From Streptomyces katrae (GTDB taxonomy: Bacteria > Actinomycetota > Actinomycetes > Streptomycetales > Streptomycetaceae): 64,000 bases of DNA. A program made the position numbers and the translations under genes. Below, piece after piece: positions 33,338-41,804 of the stretch. The stretch covers positions 124,001-188,000 of the forward strand of contig NZ_JNZY01000015.1 in NCBI RefSeq assembly GCF_000717655.1, written 5' to 3'. Numbering within the stretch: the stretch's first letter is position 1; the number at the start of each line of letters is the position of its first letter. The notes beneath the pieces are model-generated. The model saw only the letters and a list, made by a program, of their open reading frames with translations. It was not told the DNA's origin and did not search any database.

Positions 33338-33370
33338 AGGCCGCCGGAGCGGCCCGACCGGCCGGCACGC

Positions 33371-34294
33371 TCAGCGGTATCCGGTCACATCCGCCGGGAG
33401 GCCCGGGTCCTGGACCTCGACCAGGTACCGCCAGGCGTCCGGCCGGCTGCCGTCGAGGTCCGTGAACCCGTAGACCCGGGCCAGCTGCCCGCTGGAGAGC
33501 GACTGCCCGTTCCAGCGGGAGACCTCCGGGTCCGCGGCCAGCGCCGCGACCGCCCGCCCGACGTACGACGGGGTCTCGGAGATGGCGAAGTGCGGGACCT
33601 TGGCCAGCGCGTCCCGCCAGTTCGCCTCGCCCACCCCGAAGTTGTCCAGCATCATCTCCGAGCGCAGCCAGCCCGGCGTCAGTGCCACCGCCGTCGCGCC
33701 GCGCGTCCCCAGTTCGTGCCCGAGCGCGAACGCCATCCGCAGGACTGCCGACTTGGCGAGGTCGTAGAAGAACGAGACGCGGTAGTTGGCCGCGTTGTAC
33801 TCGGCCGTGCCGTCCGTCATCTCCACCACCAGCCCGCCCGGCGTGCGCAGCATCAGCGGCAGCGCGAAATGGCTGGTGACGGCGTGGGTCTCCACCGCGA
33901 GCCGCAGGATGCGCAACCCGTTGTCCAGGTCGTGCTCCCACACCGTGCTGTCCCACTCGAAGAGCCGCTCGCCGCCCCAGATGTCGTTCACCAGCACGTC
34001 CAGGCGCCCCTGCTCGGCGTCGATCCGCCCGACCAGCGCCTCCACCTGCGCCGGCACCAGGTGGTCCGCGACCACGGCGATGCCCTGCCCGCCCGCTGCC
34101 GTGACCAGCTCCGCCGTCTCCTCGACGGTCTCCGGCCGGTCGTACTCCGAACGACTGCCGCGCGTACTGCGCCCCGTCACGTACACCGTCGCGCCCTGCG
34201 CGCCCAGCTGGACCGCGGTGCCCCGGCCCGCGCCCCGCGTCGCCCCGGCCACCAGGGCGACCTTGCCTTCGAGAGTCCGCCGTGCCTCCGCCAT
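33371..34294 (-). CDS. SDR family oxidoreductase
   Basis: A 307-aa short-chain dehydrogenase. GATRGAGRG is the NADP-binding loop near residue 18, LVNDIWGGE replaces the usual NNAG region, and YDLAK is the catalytic Tyr-Lys pair near residue 175. The long C-terminal part includes WNGQSLSSGQLARVYGFTDL, seen in a Streptomyces subgroup. Substrate unknown. Single gene convergent with the hydrolase gene. Confidence 0.9.
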   Translation of the reverse strand: MAEARRTLEGKVALVAGATRGAGRGTAVQLGAQGATVYVTGRSTRGSRSEYDRPETVEETAELVTAAGGQGIAVVADHLVPAQVEALVGRIDAEQGRLDVLVNDIWGGERLFEWDSTVWEHDLDNGLRILRLAVETHAVTSHFALPLMLRTPGGLVVEMTDGTAEYNAANYRVSFFYDLAKSAVLRMAFALGHELGTRGATAVALTPGWLRSEMMLDNFGVGEANWRDALAKVPHFAISETPSYVGRAVAALAADPEVSRWNGQSLSSGQLARVYGFTDLDGSRPDAWRYLVEVQDPGLPADVTGYR

Positions 34295-34440
34295 GGCCCG
34301 ACCCTACGCTGCGACGGCCCGCCGGACACGGAAGCGCGGACGCGCGCCGCTGGCCGGATCGGCGGCCTTTCAGGCACCTCGTCCGGCGGGATACGACTGA
34401 ACCGCCGAGCCACGTCCTGGACCAGGGAGACGTCCGACCG

Positions 34441-35247
34441 ATGACCACAGCAGACATGACCAGCTTCGACGACGCCTACGTGCTCCCGGACCCCCGCGGG
34501 TACTTCACCGCTCTCGGGCCGTACGGATACCAGACACCCGCCCACGCCCAGCCGGTGTTCCGCGCCCTGGCCGGCGAACTGGACGCCGGACGGCGGACGA
34601 TGCTCGACGTGTGCTGCTCGTACGGGATCAACGCGGCCCTCGTGAACCACGACGTGACCCTGCCGCAGCTGTACGCGCGCTACACCTCGCCCGAGGCGGC
34701 CGGACTGACCACCGCCGAACTCATCAGCCGTGACCGCGACTTCTACGCCGCCCGACGCCGTCCCGAGGCCGTGCGGGCCATCGGCATCGACGTCTCGCGC
34801 CCCGCGGTGGACTACGCGGTGGCCGCCGGCCTGCTCGACGAGGGGTACTGCGTGAACCTGGAGACCGCCGAGCCGGGGGACCGGCTGCGGCGCTCCGCGG
34901 CCGGCGTCGGCCTGATCACCATCACCGGCGGCACCAGCTTCCTCACCGAGCGCACGTTCGCCCGGCTGCTCACAGCCGTCGGCCGGCCGGTGCCGGTGGC
35001 CGCCTTCGTCCTGCGCACCCACGACTACCGGGCGATCGCCGGCTGCCTGGAGTCCTACGGGCTCACCGTGGAGCGCGCCGAGGGCACGAACCCCCAGCGG
35101 CGCTTCACGGATCCCGGAGAGCAGCAGCGTGCGGTCGCCACCGTCACGGCACTGGGCGAGGACCCGGCCGGGAAGGAGTCGGCGGGCAGCTTCCACACCC
35201 GCTTGCACCTCGCCCGGCCGGTGTCCGCGCCGGTCAGAACCAGGTGA
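34441..35247 (+). CDS. SAM-dependent methyltransferase-like protein
   Basis: A 268-aa protein with a class I methyltransferase-like start: TMLDVCCSYGINAALV at about residue 50-65 in place of the glycine-rich motif I. The rest includes AIGIDVSRPAVDYAVAAGLL and LITITGGTSFLTERTFARLL. The glycine-poor SAM loop makes activity uncertain. Its stop overlaps the convergent phosphoesterase stop by 14 bp. Confidence 0.68.
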   Translation: MTTADMTSFDDAYVLPDPRGYFTALGPYGYQTPAHAQPVFRALAGELDAGRRTMLDVCCSYGINAALVNHDVTLPQLYARYTSPEAAGLTTAELISRDRDFYAARRRPEAVRAIGIDVSRPAVDYAVAAGLLDEGYCVNLETAEPGDRLRRSAAGVGLITITGGTSFLTERTFARLLTAVGRPVPVAAFVLRTHDYRAIAGCLESYGLTVERAEGTNPQRRFTDPGEQQRAVATVTALGEDPAGKESAGSFHTRLHLARPVSAPVRTR

Positions 35248-36502
35248 GGGCCAGCGCGAACGTGGTGCTCGCGCTCGCCCCGGCCGAGTCGGTGGCGGTG
35301 GCCGTCACCTGCACGGTGCCGCTCGCCCACGGCTTGCCGCTGATGCGGCCGGTGCCCGCGTCGACGGTCAGTCCCCACGGCAGACCGGTGGCGGAGTACC
35401 GGATCGGCGGCCTGCCACCGCTCGCGGTGAGCTGGATGGTGCAGGACTGGTTGAACTTGCAGCTCTGCGGGCCGGGGTCGGCGAGCTGCAGGGCGCCGGC
35501 CGTCGGAGTGGGCGTCGGGGTCGGAGTGGGCGTCGGAGTGGACGTCGGCGTGGGTGTCGGCGTGGGCGTGGGGTCCGTGGAGCCGGTGAACACCTCGCTG
35601 ATCGGCTGCACGTTCGCCGCGTTCCCCGCGTGCGTCGCCGTGCCGAACAGGTCCTCGAAGGTGCGCAGCAGATGGTGGTGGCTGTAGGCGGTGGCGTACT
35701 TGCCGGTCTTGACGTTCGCCCCGGAGAACACGGTCGCGATCTGGTTGGAGCCGAGGTAGTTGTCCTCGTCCCACGTCAGCACCAGCAGGCTGTTGTTGGC
35801 CTTCGCCCACTGGGCGTAGGCGTCGAGGTTGTTCTTCGTCCAGGTGTCTCCCGCGTTGACCGAGCACGAGTGCATGTCGTTGCACTGGTTGGGGACGACG
35901 AACGACAGGTTCGGCAGCGCCGCGAAGTTGTTCTGCGGGAACTGCGCCCAGGTCTTGCCGGTGGTGAGCGGAACGTTCTTGAAGGCGAACCACGGATTGT
36001 GCTTCTGCGCGTACTGGCCGTTCGTGCAGGCCGTGGACCCCTCGGCGGGCAGGTCCTCGTTGTACGTCGCGAAGGTCTTCCCGGCCGCGATCAGCTCCTG
36101 GCCGAGGTTCGCGGCGGTCATCGACTGCGGGGTGTAACAGCCGTCCCCGGTGATGCCCTGGGTGGCGCCGGAGAACAGGTTGAAGTAGTTCGGCTGGCTG
36201 GGGTGCGTCAGCGCCTTCATACCGGTCAGGCTCGCGCCGCCGTTCGCCAGCTGGTTGATGTACGGGGCGTTCGCGCTGCCGATGATCTCGCCGTACTGCT
36301 TGTTCTCGTATACGACGACCACCACGTGGTCGTACGCCGGCAGCCCCGCGGCGGCGGTCGCCCGCCGGGTCGGATCCGTACTGCCGTCCGCTGCCTGCGA
36401 GTTGGCCACGGTGAAGGCGCCCAGCAGGCCGAGCGCGCCGAGTGCGGCCACGAGCGCGGACCTACGGGTCCTTCGTCTCGCGACGGCCTTGGGTGAGGGC
36501 AT
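35234..36502 (-). CDS. secreted phosphoesterase (acid phosphatase-like) with C-terminal Ig-like domain
   Basis: A 422-aa exported protein. The N-terminus RRRTRRSALVAALGALGLLG is a Tat-like signal. The PF04185-type phosphoesterase domain includes YDHVVVVVYENKQYGEI, THPSQPNYFNLFSGA, LTWDEDNYLGSNQ and the YSHHHLLRTFEDLFG metal-site stretch. A Pro-Thr linker (about 310-335) leads to an ~85-aa Ig-like domain ending LALTWF, shared with the protein at 55255. The start is 27 bp after the galactokinase-like gene and preceded by GAGGAGG, so it is probably the last gene of the PKS operon and may cleave a phosphate from an exported product. Confidence 0.88.
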   Translation of the reverse strand: MPSPKAVARRRTRRSALVAALGALGLLGAFTVANSQAADGSTDPTRRATAAAGLPAYDHVVVVVYENKQYGEIIGSANAPYINQLANGGASLTGMKALTHPSQPNYFNLFSGATQGITGDGCYTPQSMTAANLGQELIAAGKTFATYNEDLPAEGSTACTNGQYAQKHNPWFAFKNVPLTTGKTWAQFPQNNFAALPNLSFVVPNQCNDMHSCSVNAGDTWTKNNLDAYAQWAKANNSLLVLTWDEDNYLGSNQIATVFSGANVKTGKYATAYSHHHLLRTFEDLFGTATHAGNAANVQPISEVFTGSTDPTPTPTPTPTSTPTPTPTPTPTPTAGALQLADPGPQSCKFNQSCTIQLTASGGRPPIRYSATGLPWGLTVDAGTGRISGKPWASGTVQVTATATDSAGASASTTFALALTWF

Positions 36503-36529
36503 GAGCGGTTCCTCCTCGGGATCGGTGGT

Positions 36530-37528
36530 TCATTCCTCCCGCCGGGCCGCACCGGCCACGGCGATGTTCAGGAAGCGGGGTACCGGCCGTCCCCGGCCGC
36601 GGAAGTCCTCCGCGACCGCGGCCCGCACGGCCGCCAGACGCTCCTCGGGCAGCAGCACCAGGACGCTCCGCCCCGGCCGCGGCCCGGGCAGCCCCGGGGG
36701 CCAGGCGCTCAGCGCCCCCGCCCGGCTGGCGCAGGCCACGGCCTGCGCCAGCGCCGCCCGCAGGTCCGGGTGGTGCGGATCCGTGCGTACGGCCAGCAGC
36801 ACCAGCCGCGCGTTCGAAGCCGCCGGGTCGAAGGCGACGTACCGGTGCGGCCGCGCCGGATCCCGGCCCGCCGACAGCGCCTCGCCCCGGCGGGCGAAGA
36901 ACACCGCCCGGCGCAGCGCCTCGTCGCCGTCCGGCAGCGCGCCCGCCAGCAGCCGGGCCAGCTGCGCACGGTCCGGGTCCGTGCCCGGCGGTGTGTGGGC
37001 GTCGACCACCGCGAGCGCCACCGCGCAGTCGGCCGGCTCCGCGGTGGCCAGCCCGGCGGCGGCCGTCAGGGAACCCTGCACGTGCAGATCCGTCCCGCCG
37101 CGGCCGTACCCGGCTCGGGCCAGGGCCCGCAGCACCGTGTACGGCCGGGCGGCCCAGGCGGGCATCGAGGGCGCCGGCCCGGACAGCACCAGAGGAACGT
37201 CACAGCTGTCGGCGGGGTGCCCCAGGGAGCTGAGCCGCACCAGGCCGTCGCTGCGCGGCGCCGCAGCGGCCGCCACCGGCCAGCCCGCCGCCGCCACCAG
37301 CCCCGGCGATCCGAGGTGGAAGGCGTACGGGGCGCTCCAGACGGCCGCCGGGGGCCGTCCGTGCGCGGCCTCCAGAGCGTAGGCGACGAGCCGGAACAGC
37401 GGGTCGGCGGTGGCCCGCCGGGCGATGTCCTGTCCGGAGGTGTCCCGTCCGGCGGGGTCCTGCCCGGCCGGGGCACCGGTCCCGCCCTGCCCGCCCGGTC
37501 CGTCGGTGTGGGCGGGGGCCGCGGTCAC
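36530..37528 (-). CDS. degenerate galactokinase-like (GHMP) protein
   Basis: A 332-aa protein that follows galactokinase order but lacks its key loops. SAPYAFHLGSPGLVAAAGWP sits where the sugar motif GEHTDYN belongs, and VQGSLTAAAGLATAEPADCA where the ATP loop GLSSSA belongs. RFLNIAVAGAARREE at the end resembles the family tail. It may bind rather than phosphorylate a sugar, or act on another substrate. The GTG overlaps the methyltransferase stop by 4 bp (GTGA). Its place next to the glycosyltransferase suggests a link to product glycosylation. Assignment is by eye and uncertain. Confidence 0.5.
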   Translation of the reverse strand: MTAAPAHTDGPGGQGGTGAPAGQDPAGRDTSGQDIARRATADPLFRLVAYALEAAHGRPPAAVWSAPYAFHLGSPGLVAAAGWPVAAAAAPRSDGLVRLSSLGHPADSCDVPLVLSGPAPSMPAWAARPYTVLRALARAGYGRGGTDLHVQGSLTAAAGLATAEPADCAVALAVVDAHTPPGTDPDRAQLARLLAGALPDGDEALRRAVFFARRGEALSAGRDPARPHRYVAFDPAASNARLVLLAVRTDPHHPDLRAALAQAVACASRAGALSAWPPGLPGPRPGRSVLVLLPEERLAAVRAAVAEDFRGRGRPVPRFLNIAVAGAARREE

Positions 37529-39432
37529 GGTCCCTCCCGGCGGGCCAGCATCCGGTAGGCGTTCCCGCCGTCCGCGCGCCGGGCCGCGGCCGTGCGCAGT
37601 GCGTCGAGCACCGCCGCGCCGGCGAAGCAGGGCAGTGCCGCCACCCGTACGGCACCGGCCAGGGCCCGGCTGCGCGGCGTGGCGGGGGGACCCCACGGGC
37701 GGTCCGGATCCGGGGCCAGCCGCGTCGCGGTCAGCGCCACCGCGCCGAAGAAGTCGTTGCCCTGGTGGGCTGCGCCGTGCTCCTCGGCCAGGACGGTGAA
37801 CCCCCGGTCGGCCAGCGCCTCCCGCAGGTTCGCGGCCGGGATCAGGTGCTGGTGCTGCGGCTGGAACCAGGGCAGCCAGGCCGGTCCCAGCAGCCGCGCC
37901 ATCCGCGAATCCGGATCGGGGAGCTCGATGGCCAGGTGCCCGCCGGGGGCCAGCACCTCGGCCGCCGTGTCCAGTTCGGCGAGCGGGTCCCGGGTGTGCT
38001 CCAGGTAGTGGTACATGCTGACCACCTCGTACCGGCCGGCCAGCTTCGCCGCGAACTCCGGGAACTGGCCCTGGAATCCGGTGGCCACCCAGCCGCGCCG
38101 CTCGGCCCCCAGCACCCCGTCGCCCATGTCCAGCCCGTCGAAGCGGGTACCGGGCCACACGGCCCGCGCGGCGTTGCAGAAGTGCCCGTGCCCGGTGCCG
38201 ACGTCCAGCCAGGAAGCAGGGGCCCCGTACGGGCGGAGCATCTCGGCGCGCGCCCGGTACGACGCACCGAGCCGGCCGAAGACCGTGCCCGCGCCCTCCC
38301 CGCCGCGGCCGTCGTAGAAATCTCGGTAGTAGAACTCCAGTCCCTCCGGCGTCAGTCGGGGGTTCTGGAAGACGTGCCCGCAGTCCCCGCACTGCTCCAG
38401 GGTGAACCGGCCGGGCTTGCCCTGCAGCAGGTCGGGCACCCGGACCCGGACGGTGAGCTGCCGGGACCCGCACCAGGGGCAGTCCGGGCGGCGCGGTTCG
38501 AAGAACCGGTCGATCCCGTCGGCCAGGTCGGCCCGGTACGACGCCGCCCGCGCGGTGTCCGCCGCGCCGCGCGGCGTACGGGCGGCCGCGGCGGCCGTGC
38601 GCAGGCCGGCGGCGAGGGAGTGCACCGGCCGGGCGGCGGTCGCCCGGGCCAGGTCGGCGGGGCGCAGCGGGGCGCCACGCCCGCCCAGGGCGAGGTACGG
38701 CTGGAGCCAGTACAGCCCGGCCGCCGCCGCGCCCCAGCGGCCCTGGCGCAGTACCGCACCCGCCAGCACCGCCAGCCCGGCGAGCTGGGCGGCGGCCAGC
38801 GCACCCGGCGCCAACCCCTGGGCCCGCAGCTCGGCGACCCGCCCCTGGCCGGTGGTCTCGAGGCCGGGGCGCCCGGAGCTCAGCGCCGGGGCGACGGCCA
38901 GACCGGTGGCGTCGGCCGCGAACTCCTTCAAGCGGCGGACGAGCGCCTGGAGTTCCGCAGGATCGCGCCGGGGCGAGCCGGGATCCACCCCGGCCCGCGC
39001 GAGCACCTCCTCGGCCACGAGCACCGCATACCCGGCGCCCCGCCCCTCGCCGAGCCGGTCCTGCCGGTAGCCGGCCGGGTCGACCAGGCGCAGCAGCCCC
39101 AGGGCACGCTCGGCGGCGAGATCGGCCGGCAGCAGGTCCAGCACCCGCAGCCCCTCCCGGTCGGCGTACGCACAGGCGGTCAGGAACGTCGCCGCATCGG
39201 GTTCCACGCCCTGCACGGTCAGCAGCCGCCACCCGGCGGTGCGCGGCAGACCGGCCGATGCGGCCGGAGCGATCGCGGGCGCGGGCAGCACCGGGAGGGC
39301 CCGCAGCCGCCGCCGGGCGCGTACGGTGCCCGCACCGAGCGCGGCCAGCAGCACGGCGGAGGTCCACGGGACTCCGCGAAGGGCGAGCCGTGGCGTCGGC
39401 ATCGGGGCCGTCGGACGGATCAGGGATGTCAC
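37525..39432 (-). CDS. membrane-linked N-domain fused to zinc-ribbon SAM methyltransferase
   Basis: A 635-aa protein of two parts. Residues 1-300 have hydrophobic segments (about 18-35; again 205-230) and Ala/Arg-rich helices with no family I recognise. Residues 305-350 hold a zinc ribbon (CPWCGS, then CGDCGHVFQNPRL). A class I methyltransferase follows (WLDVGTGHGHFCNAARAV, then SMYHYLEHTRDPLAEL and HLAIELPDPDSR). The zinc-ribbon plus methyltransferase order is known in sugar C-methyltransferases, so it may modify the sugar or polyketide chain. GTG 39432 overlaps the glycosyltransferase stop. Confidence 0.72.
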   Translation of the reverse strand: MTSLIRPTAPMPTPRLALRGVPWTSAVLLAALGAGTVRARRRLRALPVLPAPAIAPAASAGLPRTAGWRLLTVQGVEPDAATFLTACAYADREGLRVLDLLPADLAAERALGLLRLVDPAGYRQDRLGEGRGAGYAVLVAEEVLARAGVDPGSPRRDPAELQALVRRLKEFAADATGLAVAPALSSGRPGLETTGQGRVAELRAQGLAPGALAAAQLAGLAVLAGAVLRQGRWGAAAAGLYWLQPYLALGGRGAPLRPADLARATAARPVHSLAAGLRTAAAAARTPRGAADTARAASYRADLADGIDRFFEPRRPDCPWCGSRQLTVRVRVPDLLQGKPGRFTLEQCGDCGHVFQNPRLTPEGLEFYYRDFYDGRGGEGAGTVFGRLGASYRARAEMLRPYGAPASWLDVGTGHGHFCNAARAVWPGTRFDGLDMGDGVLGAERRGWVATGFQGQFPEFAAKLAGRYEVVSMYHYLEHTRDPLAELDTAAEVLAPGGHLAIELPDPDSRMARLLGPAWLPWFQPQHQHLIPAANLREALADRGFTVLAEEHGAAHQGNDFFGAVALTATRLAPDPDRPWGPPATPRSRALAGAVRVAALPCFAGAAVLDALRTAAARRADGGNAYRMLARREGP

Positions 39433-40628
39433 AGCAGCTTCTCCAACCGGTCGGCCGCGGCGGAGGCTCCGCCCGCCGCGGCGAAGGAGGCCTGGATCCG
39501 CCGGGCGGCCCGGCGGGGGCCGGGGTCGTCCAGCACGGCCGTGAGCGCGTCCCGCAGTTCTTCGGTACGAGTCCTGCCGAACCGGACCCGCACCCCGGCC
39601 CCGGCCCCGACGACCTGGCGGGCCACGATCGGCTGGTCGTCCCGGATCGGCGCGACCACCAGCGGAAGCCCGTACGCGAGTGCCTCGCAGACGGTGTTGT
39701 GGCCGCCGTGGCAGACCACCGCGTCCAGATGGGGGAGCAGCTCCGGCTGCGGCACCCGCTCCATCAGCAGCACGTTCCCGGGCACGGCCCCGATCAGGGC
39801 CGCGGGCGCCACGAGCACCAGCTGCACCTCGTCCGCCAGCCGCTCGGCAGCGCCCAGCACCGCCCCGTAGAACCGGCCGCCGGCCTCCTGGTTGAGGGTG
39901 CCCAGCGACACCAGGACCCGGCGGCGCTCCGGGTCGAGCCGCTGCCAGGGGAAACCGGGCGGGTGCGGCCGGGTCCCGAAGGCAGGGCCGACGAACGCGT
40001 AGTGCGGCGGGAAGCCGTCCTCCGTGCCGATGAGTTCGGGTGTCGAGAACACCAGGACGAGGCGTTCGGAGAACCGCGGGTCCCAGCCCGCCCCGTCCGG
40101 CCCCCCGGCTCCGTTCGCGCCCGCCGTCGCGTCCGCCCCGCACTCGGTGAGGAACCCGGAGATCTGCTCGTCGACCCACTCCCCGACCTTCGGGAAGTCC
40201 GCGAACGGCCGCGTCAGCTCGGCGGAGGTGCTCGCGGAGGTGGCCCAGGGGATCCCGAGCCGGCGCGCGACCACCGGCCCGGCGAGGGCCTGTTGATCGG
40301 CGACCATCAGGTCCGGCGCGAAGCCGCGCACCGCGTCCGTCACCCCCGGCACCATCGCCCGGGCCAGCGGAATCAGCGCCTCCTCCCACAGGAAGCGCAG
40401 CGCCCCCACCCCGCGCAGATCCCGCCAGCGGTCGTGCAGCGCCGCATAGCCGCCGCCCGTCTCCTCGCCGGCCGGCAGGATCCGGGCGTGCGCGGGCAGC
40501 AGCCGGGCCAGCGCCCCGGCCGGCCCGGCCCAGGCGACCTGGTGCCCCCGGGCGGCGAGTTCGGCTCCGACGGCCACGGTCGGATTGACGTGTCCGGCCA
40601 GCGGCGGCACCGTGAAGAGCACCCTCAT
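39429..40628 (-). CDS. glycosyltransferase, GT1 / macrolide-type family
   Basis: A 399-aa cytosolic glycosyltransferase of the GT-B fold: RVLFTVPPLAGHVNPTVAVG at the start, and LDAVVCHGGHNTVCEALAYG near 300 as the donor-binding loop. The family moves an NDP-activated sugar to a natural-product acceptor. ATG 40628 overlaps the hydrolase stop by 4 bp. In an operon with an iterative PKS it probably glycosylates the finished lipid-like chain. No NDP-sugar genes occur in this operon. Confidence 0.92.
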   Translation of the reverse strand: MRVLFTVPPLAGHVNPTVAVGAELAARGHQVAWAGPAGALARLLPAHARILPAGEETGGGYAALHDRWRDLRGVGALRFLWEEALIPLARAMVPGVTDAVRGFAPDLMVADQQALAGPVVARRLGIPWATSASTSAELTRPFADFPKVGEWVDEQISGFLTECGADATAGANGAGGPDGAGWDPRFSERLVLVFSTPELIGTEDGFPPHYAFVGPAFGTRPHPPGFPWQRLDPERRRVLVSLGTLNQEAGGRFYGAVLGAAERLADEVQLVLVAPAALIGAVPGNVLLMERVPQPELLPHLDAVVCHGGHNTVCEALAYGLPLVVAPIRDDQPIVARQVVGAGAGVRVRFGRTRTEELRDALTAVLDDPGPRRAARRIQASFAAAGGASAAADRLEKLL

Positions 40629-41479
40629 GGCACCAGCGCTCCCGCCCGCGCGGCCGTCACCGCGGCCGTCGCCCCGAGGTGGGCCAGCACGGTCTCCCGC
40701 AGGGCCCCGCTGCTCTCCTTCAGCACGTCGTGCCCGAGCCCCGGCAGGATCCGCAATGTGGTGCTCGCCTGCGTCGCGTGCCGGGCCAGCTCTTCGGCTC
40801 CCGCGACGAGTTCGGAGTGCTCTCCGCACACGATCAGGAGGGGGCAGCGCAGCCGGGCGTAGTCGGCGGGAGTGAAGGTGCGGCTGGCCGCGATGTCGTC
40901 GATCAGGCTCGTCCGGTTGAGGAGCTCGTCGGCGATCGCCGTCAGATGGGCGGCCTTGCGCAGCCTGAGGCCGAGCAGTTCGGTGGGTACCGCACTGCCC
41001 TCCAGGCTCAGGGCGGCTGCGGACAGCGTGTCCACCATGTTCTCCACCCAGGCCCCGCTGAGCGGGGGCTCGAGCAGGGTCAGCCCGGCCACCAGGTCCG
41101 GCCGGACGAGCGCGGCGTGCAGGGCGAGCGTGCCGCCGTGGCTGTTGCCGACCAGGTGCACGCGGCGGTGCCCGAGTCCCAGTGCGCCGAGCAGCGCGAG
41201 GAGGTCCCGTACGGCGGTGCGGCTGTCGTAGCCGGTGGCGGGGCGTTCGGTGCGGCCGTGGCCGCGCAGGTCGTGGAGGACCACCTCGTGGCCCGCACGG
41301 GCCGCGGGGAGGGCGAGGGGGCAGTAGAAGGAGGAGAGGTTGTCGACGACCAGTCCGTGCAGGAACACGACGACGGGCTGATCGGGGCGGTCGGTGCGGT
41401 CGGTGGGGGTCCCGTCCGGGCCGGCGGCCGGGAGCCGCTGGACGTGGAAGCGGAGCGAGTTCGCGTGGACGAAGGCCAT
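40625..41479 (-). CDS. alpha/beta hydrolase, possible chain-release enzyme of the PKS operon
   Basis: A 284-aa alpha/beta hydrolase: VVVFLHGLVVDN oxyanion loop, HLVGNSHGGTLALHAAL with nucleophile Ser, LLIVCGEHSEL with acid, and LPGLGHDVLKES with His. No signal peptide. The PKSs carry no thioesterase, so this gene may release the chain from the ACP or tailor it. ATG 41479 was chosen over 41536 because it starts at the conserved AFVHANSLRFH and lies 8 bp from the ACP stop. Confidence 0.85.
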   Translation of the reverse strand: MAFVHANSLRFHVQRLPAAGPDGTPTDRTDRPDQPVVVFLHGLVVDNLSSFYCPLALPAARAGHEVVLHDLRGHGRTERPATGYDSRTAVRDLLALLGALGLGHRRVHLVGNSHGGTLALHAALVRPDLVAGLTLLEPPLSGAWVENMVDTLSAAALSLEGSAVPTELLGLRLRKAAHLTAIADELLNRTSLIDDIAASRTFTPADYARLRCPLLIVCGEHSELVAGAEELARHATQASTTLRILPGLGHDVLKESSGALRETVLAHLGATAAVTAARAGALVP

Positions 41480-41486
41480 GGCGGGC

Positions 41487-41804
41487 TCAGCCGGCCGAGG
41501 CGGGCGGCGTGGCCGCCGCCCGGGCGAGGGAGGCATGGGTGACCCGGCCTATGTGCGTGACCAGTTCACCGACCGACATGGCGAGGATGGCGTCCATGTC
41601 CTTCTCGGCGAGGAAGCCCATGAGGTCGACTTCGGCGCCGTAGCGATGGTGGAGCAGCTCGGCGAGGGCGACGAACTCGATGCTCTCCAGGGCGAGATCC
41701 TCGTTGAACCTGGTCTTCATCGTGACCTCCTCGGCAAGCAGGAACTCGTCGCCGACGATCTCCACGAGCATGCCGGTGATCTCGGCGAGGATGTCAGTGG
41801 CCAT
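41487..41804 (-). CDS. free-standing acyl carrier protein
   Basis: A 105-aa ACP. ALESIEFVALAELLHHRYG contains the phosphopantetheine Ser (in LESIEF, about residue 41). It overlaps PKS2 by 11 bp. The internal ACP of PKS1 has a different, PUFA-type motif (DSIKRVEI), so the two carriers probably have separate roles, for example loading or transfer to the glycosyltransferase. Confidence 0.9.
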   Translation of the reverse strand: MATDILAEITGMLVEIVGDEFLLAEEVTMKTRFNEDLALESIEFVALAELLHHRYGAEVDLMGFLAEKDMDAILAMSVGELVTHIGRVTHASLARAAATPPASAG

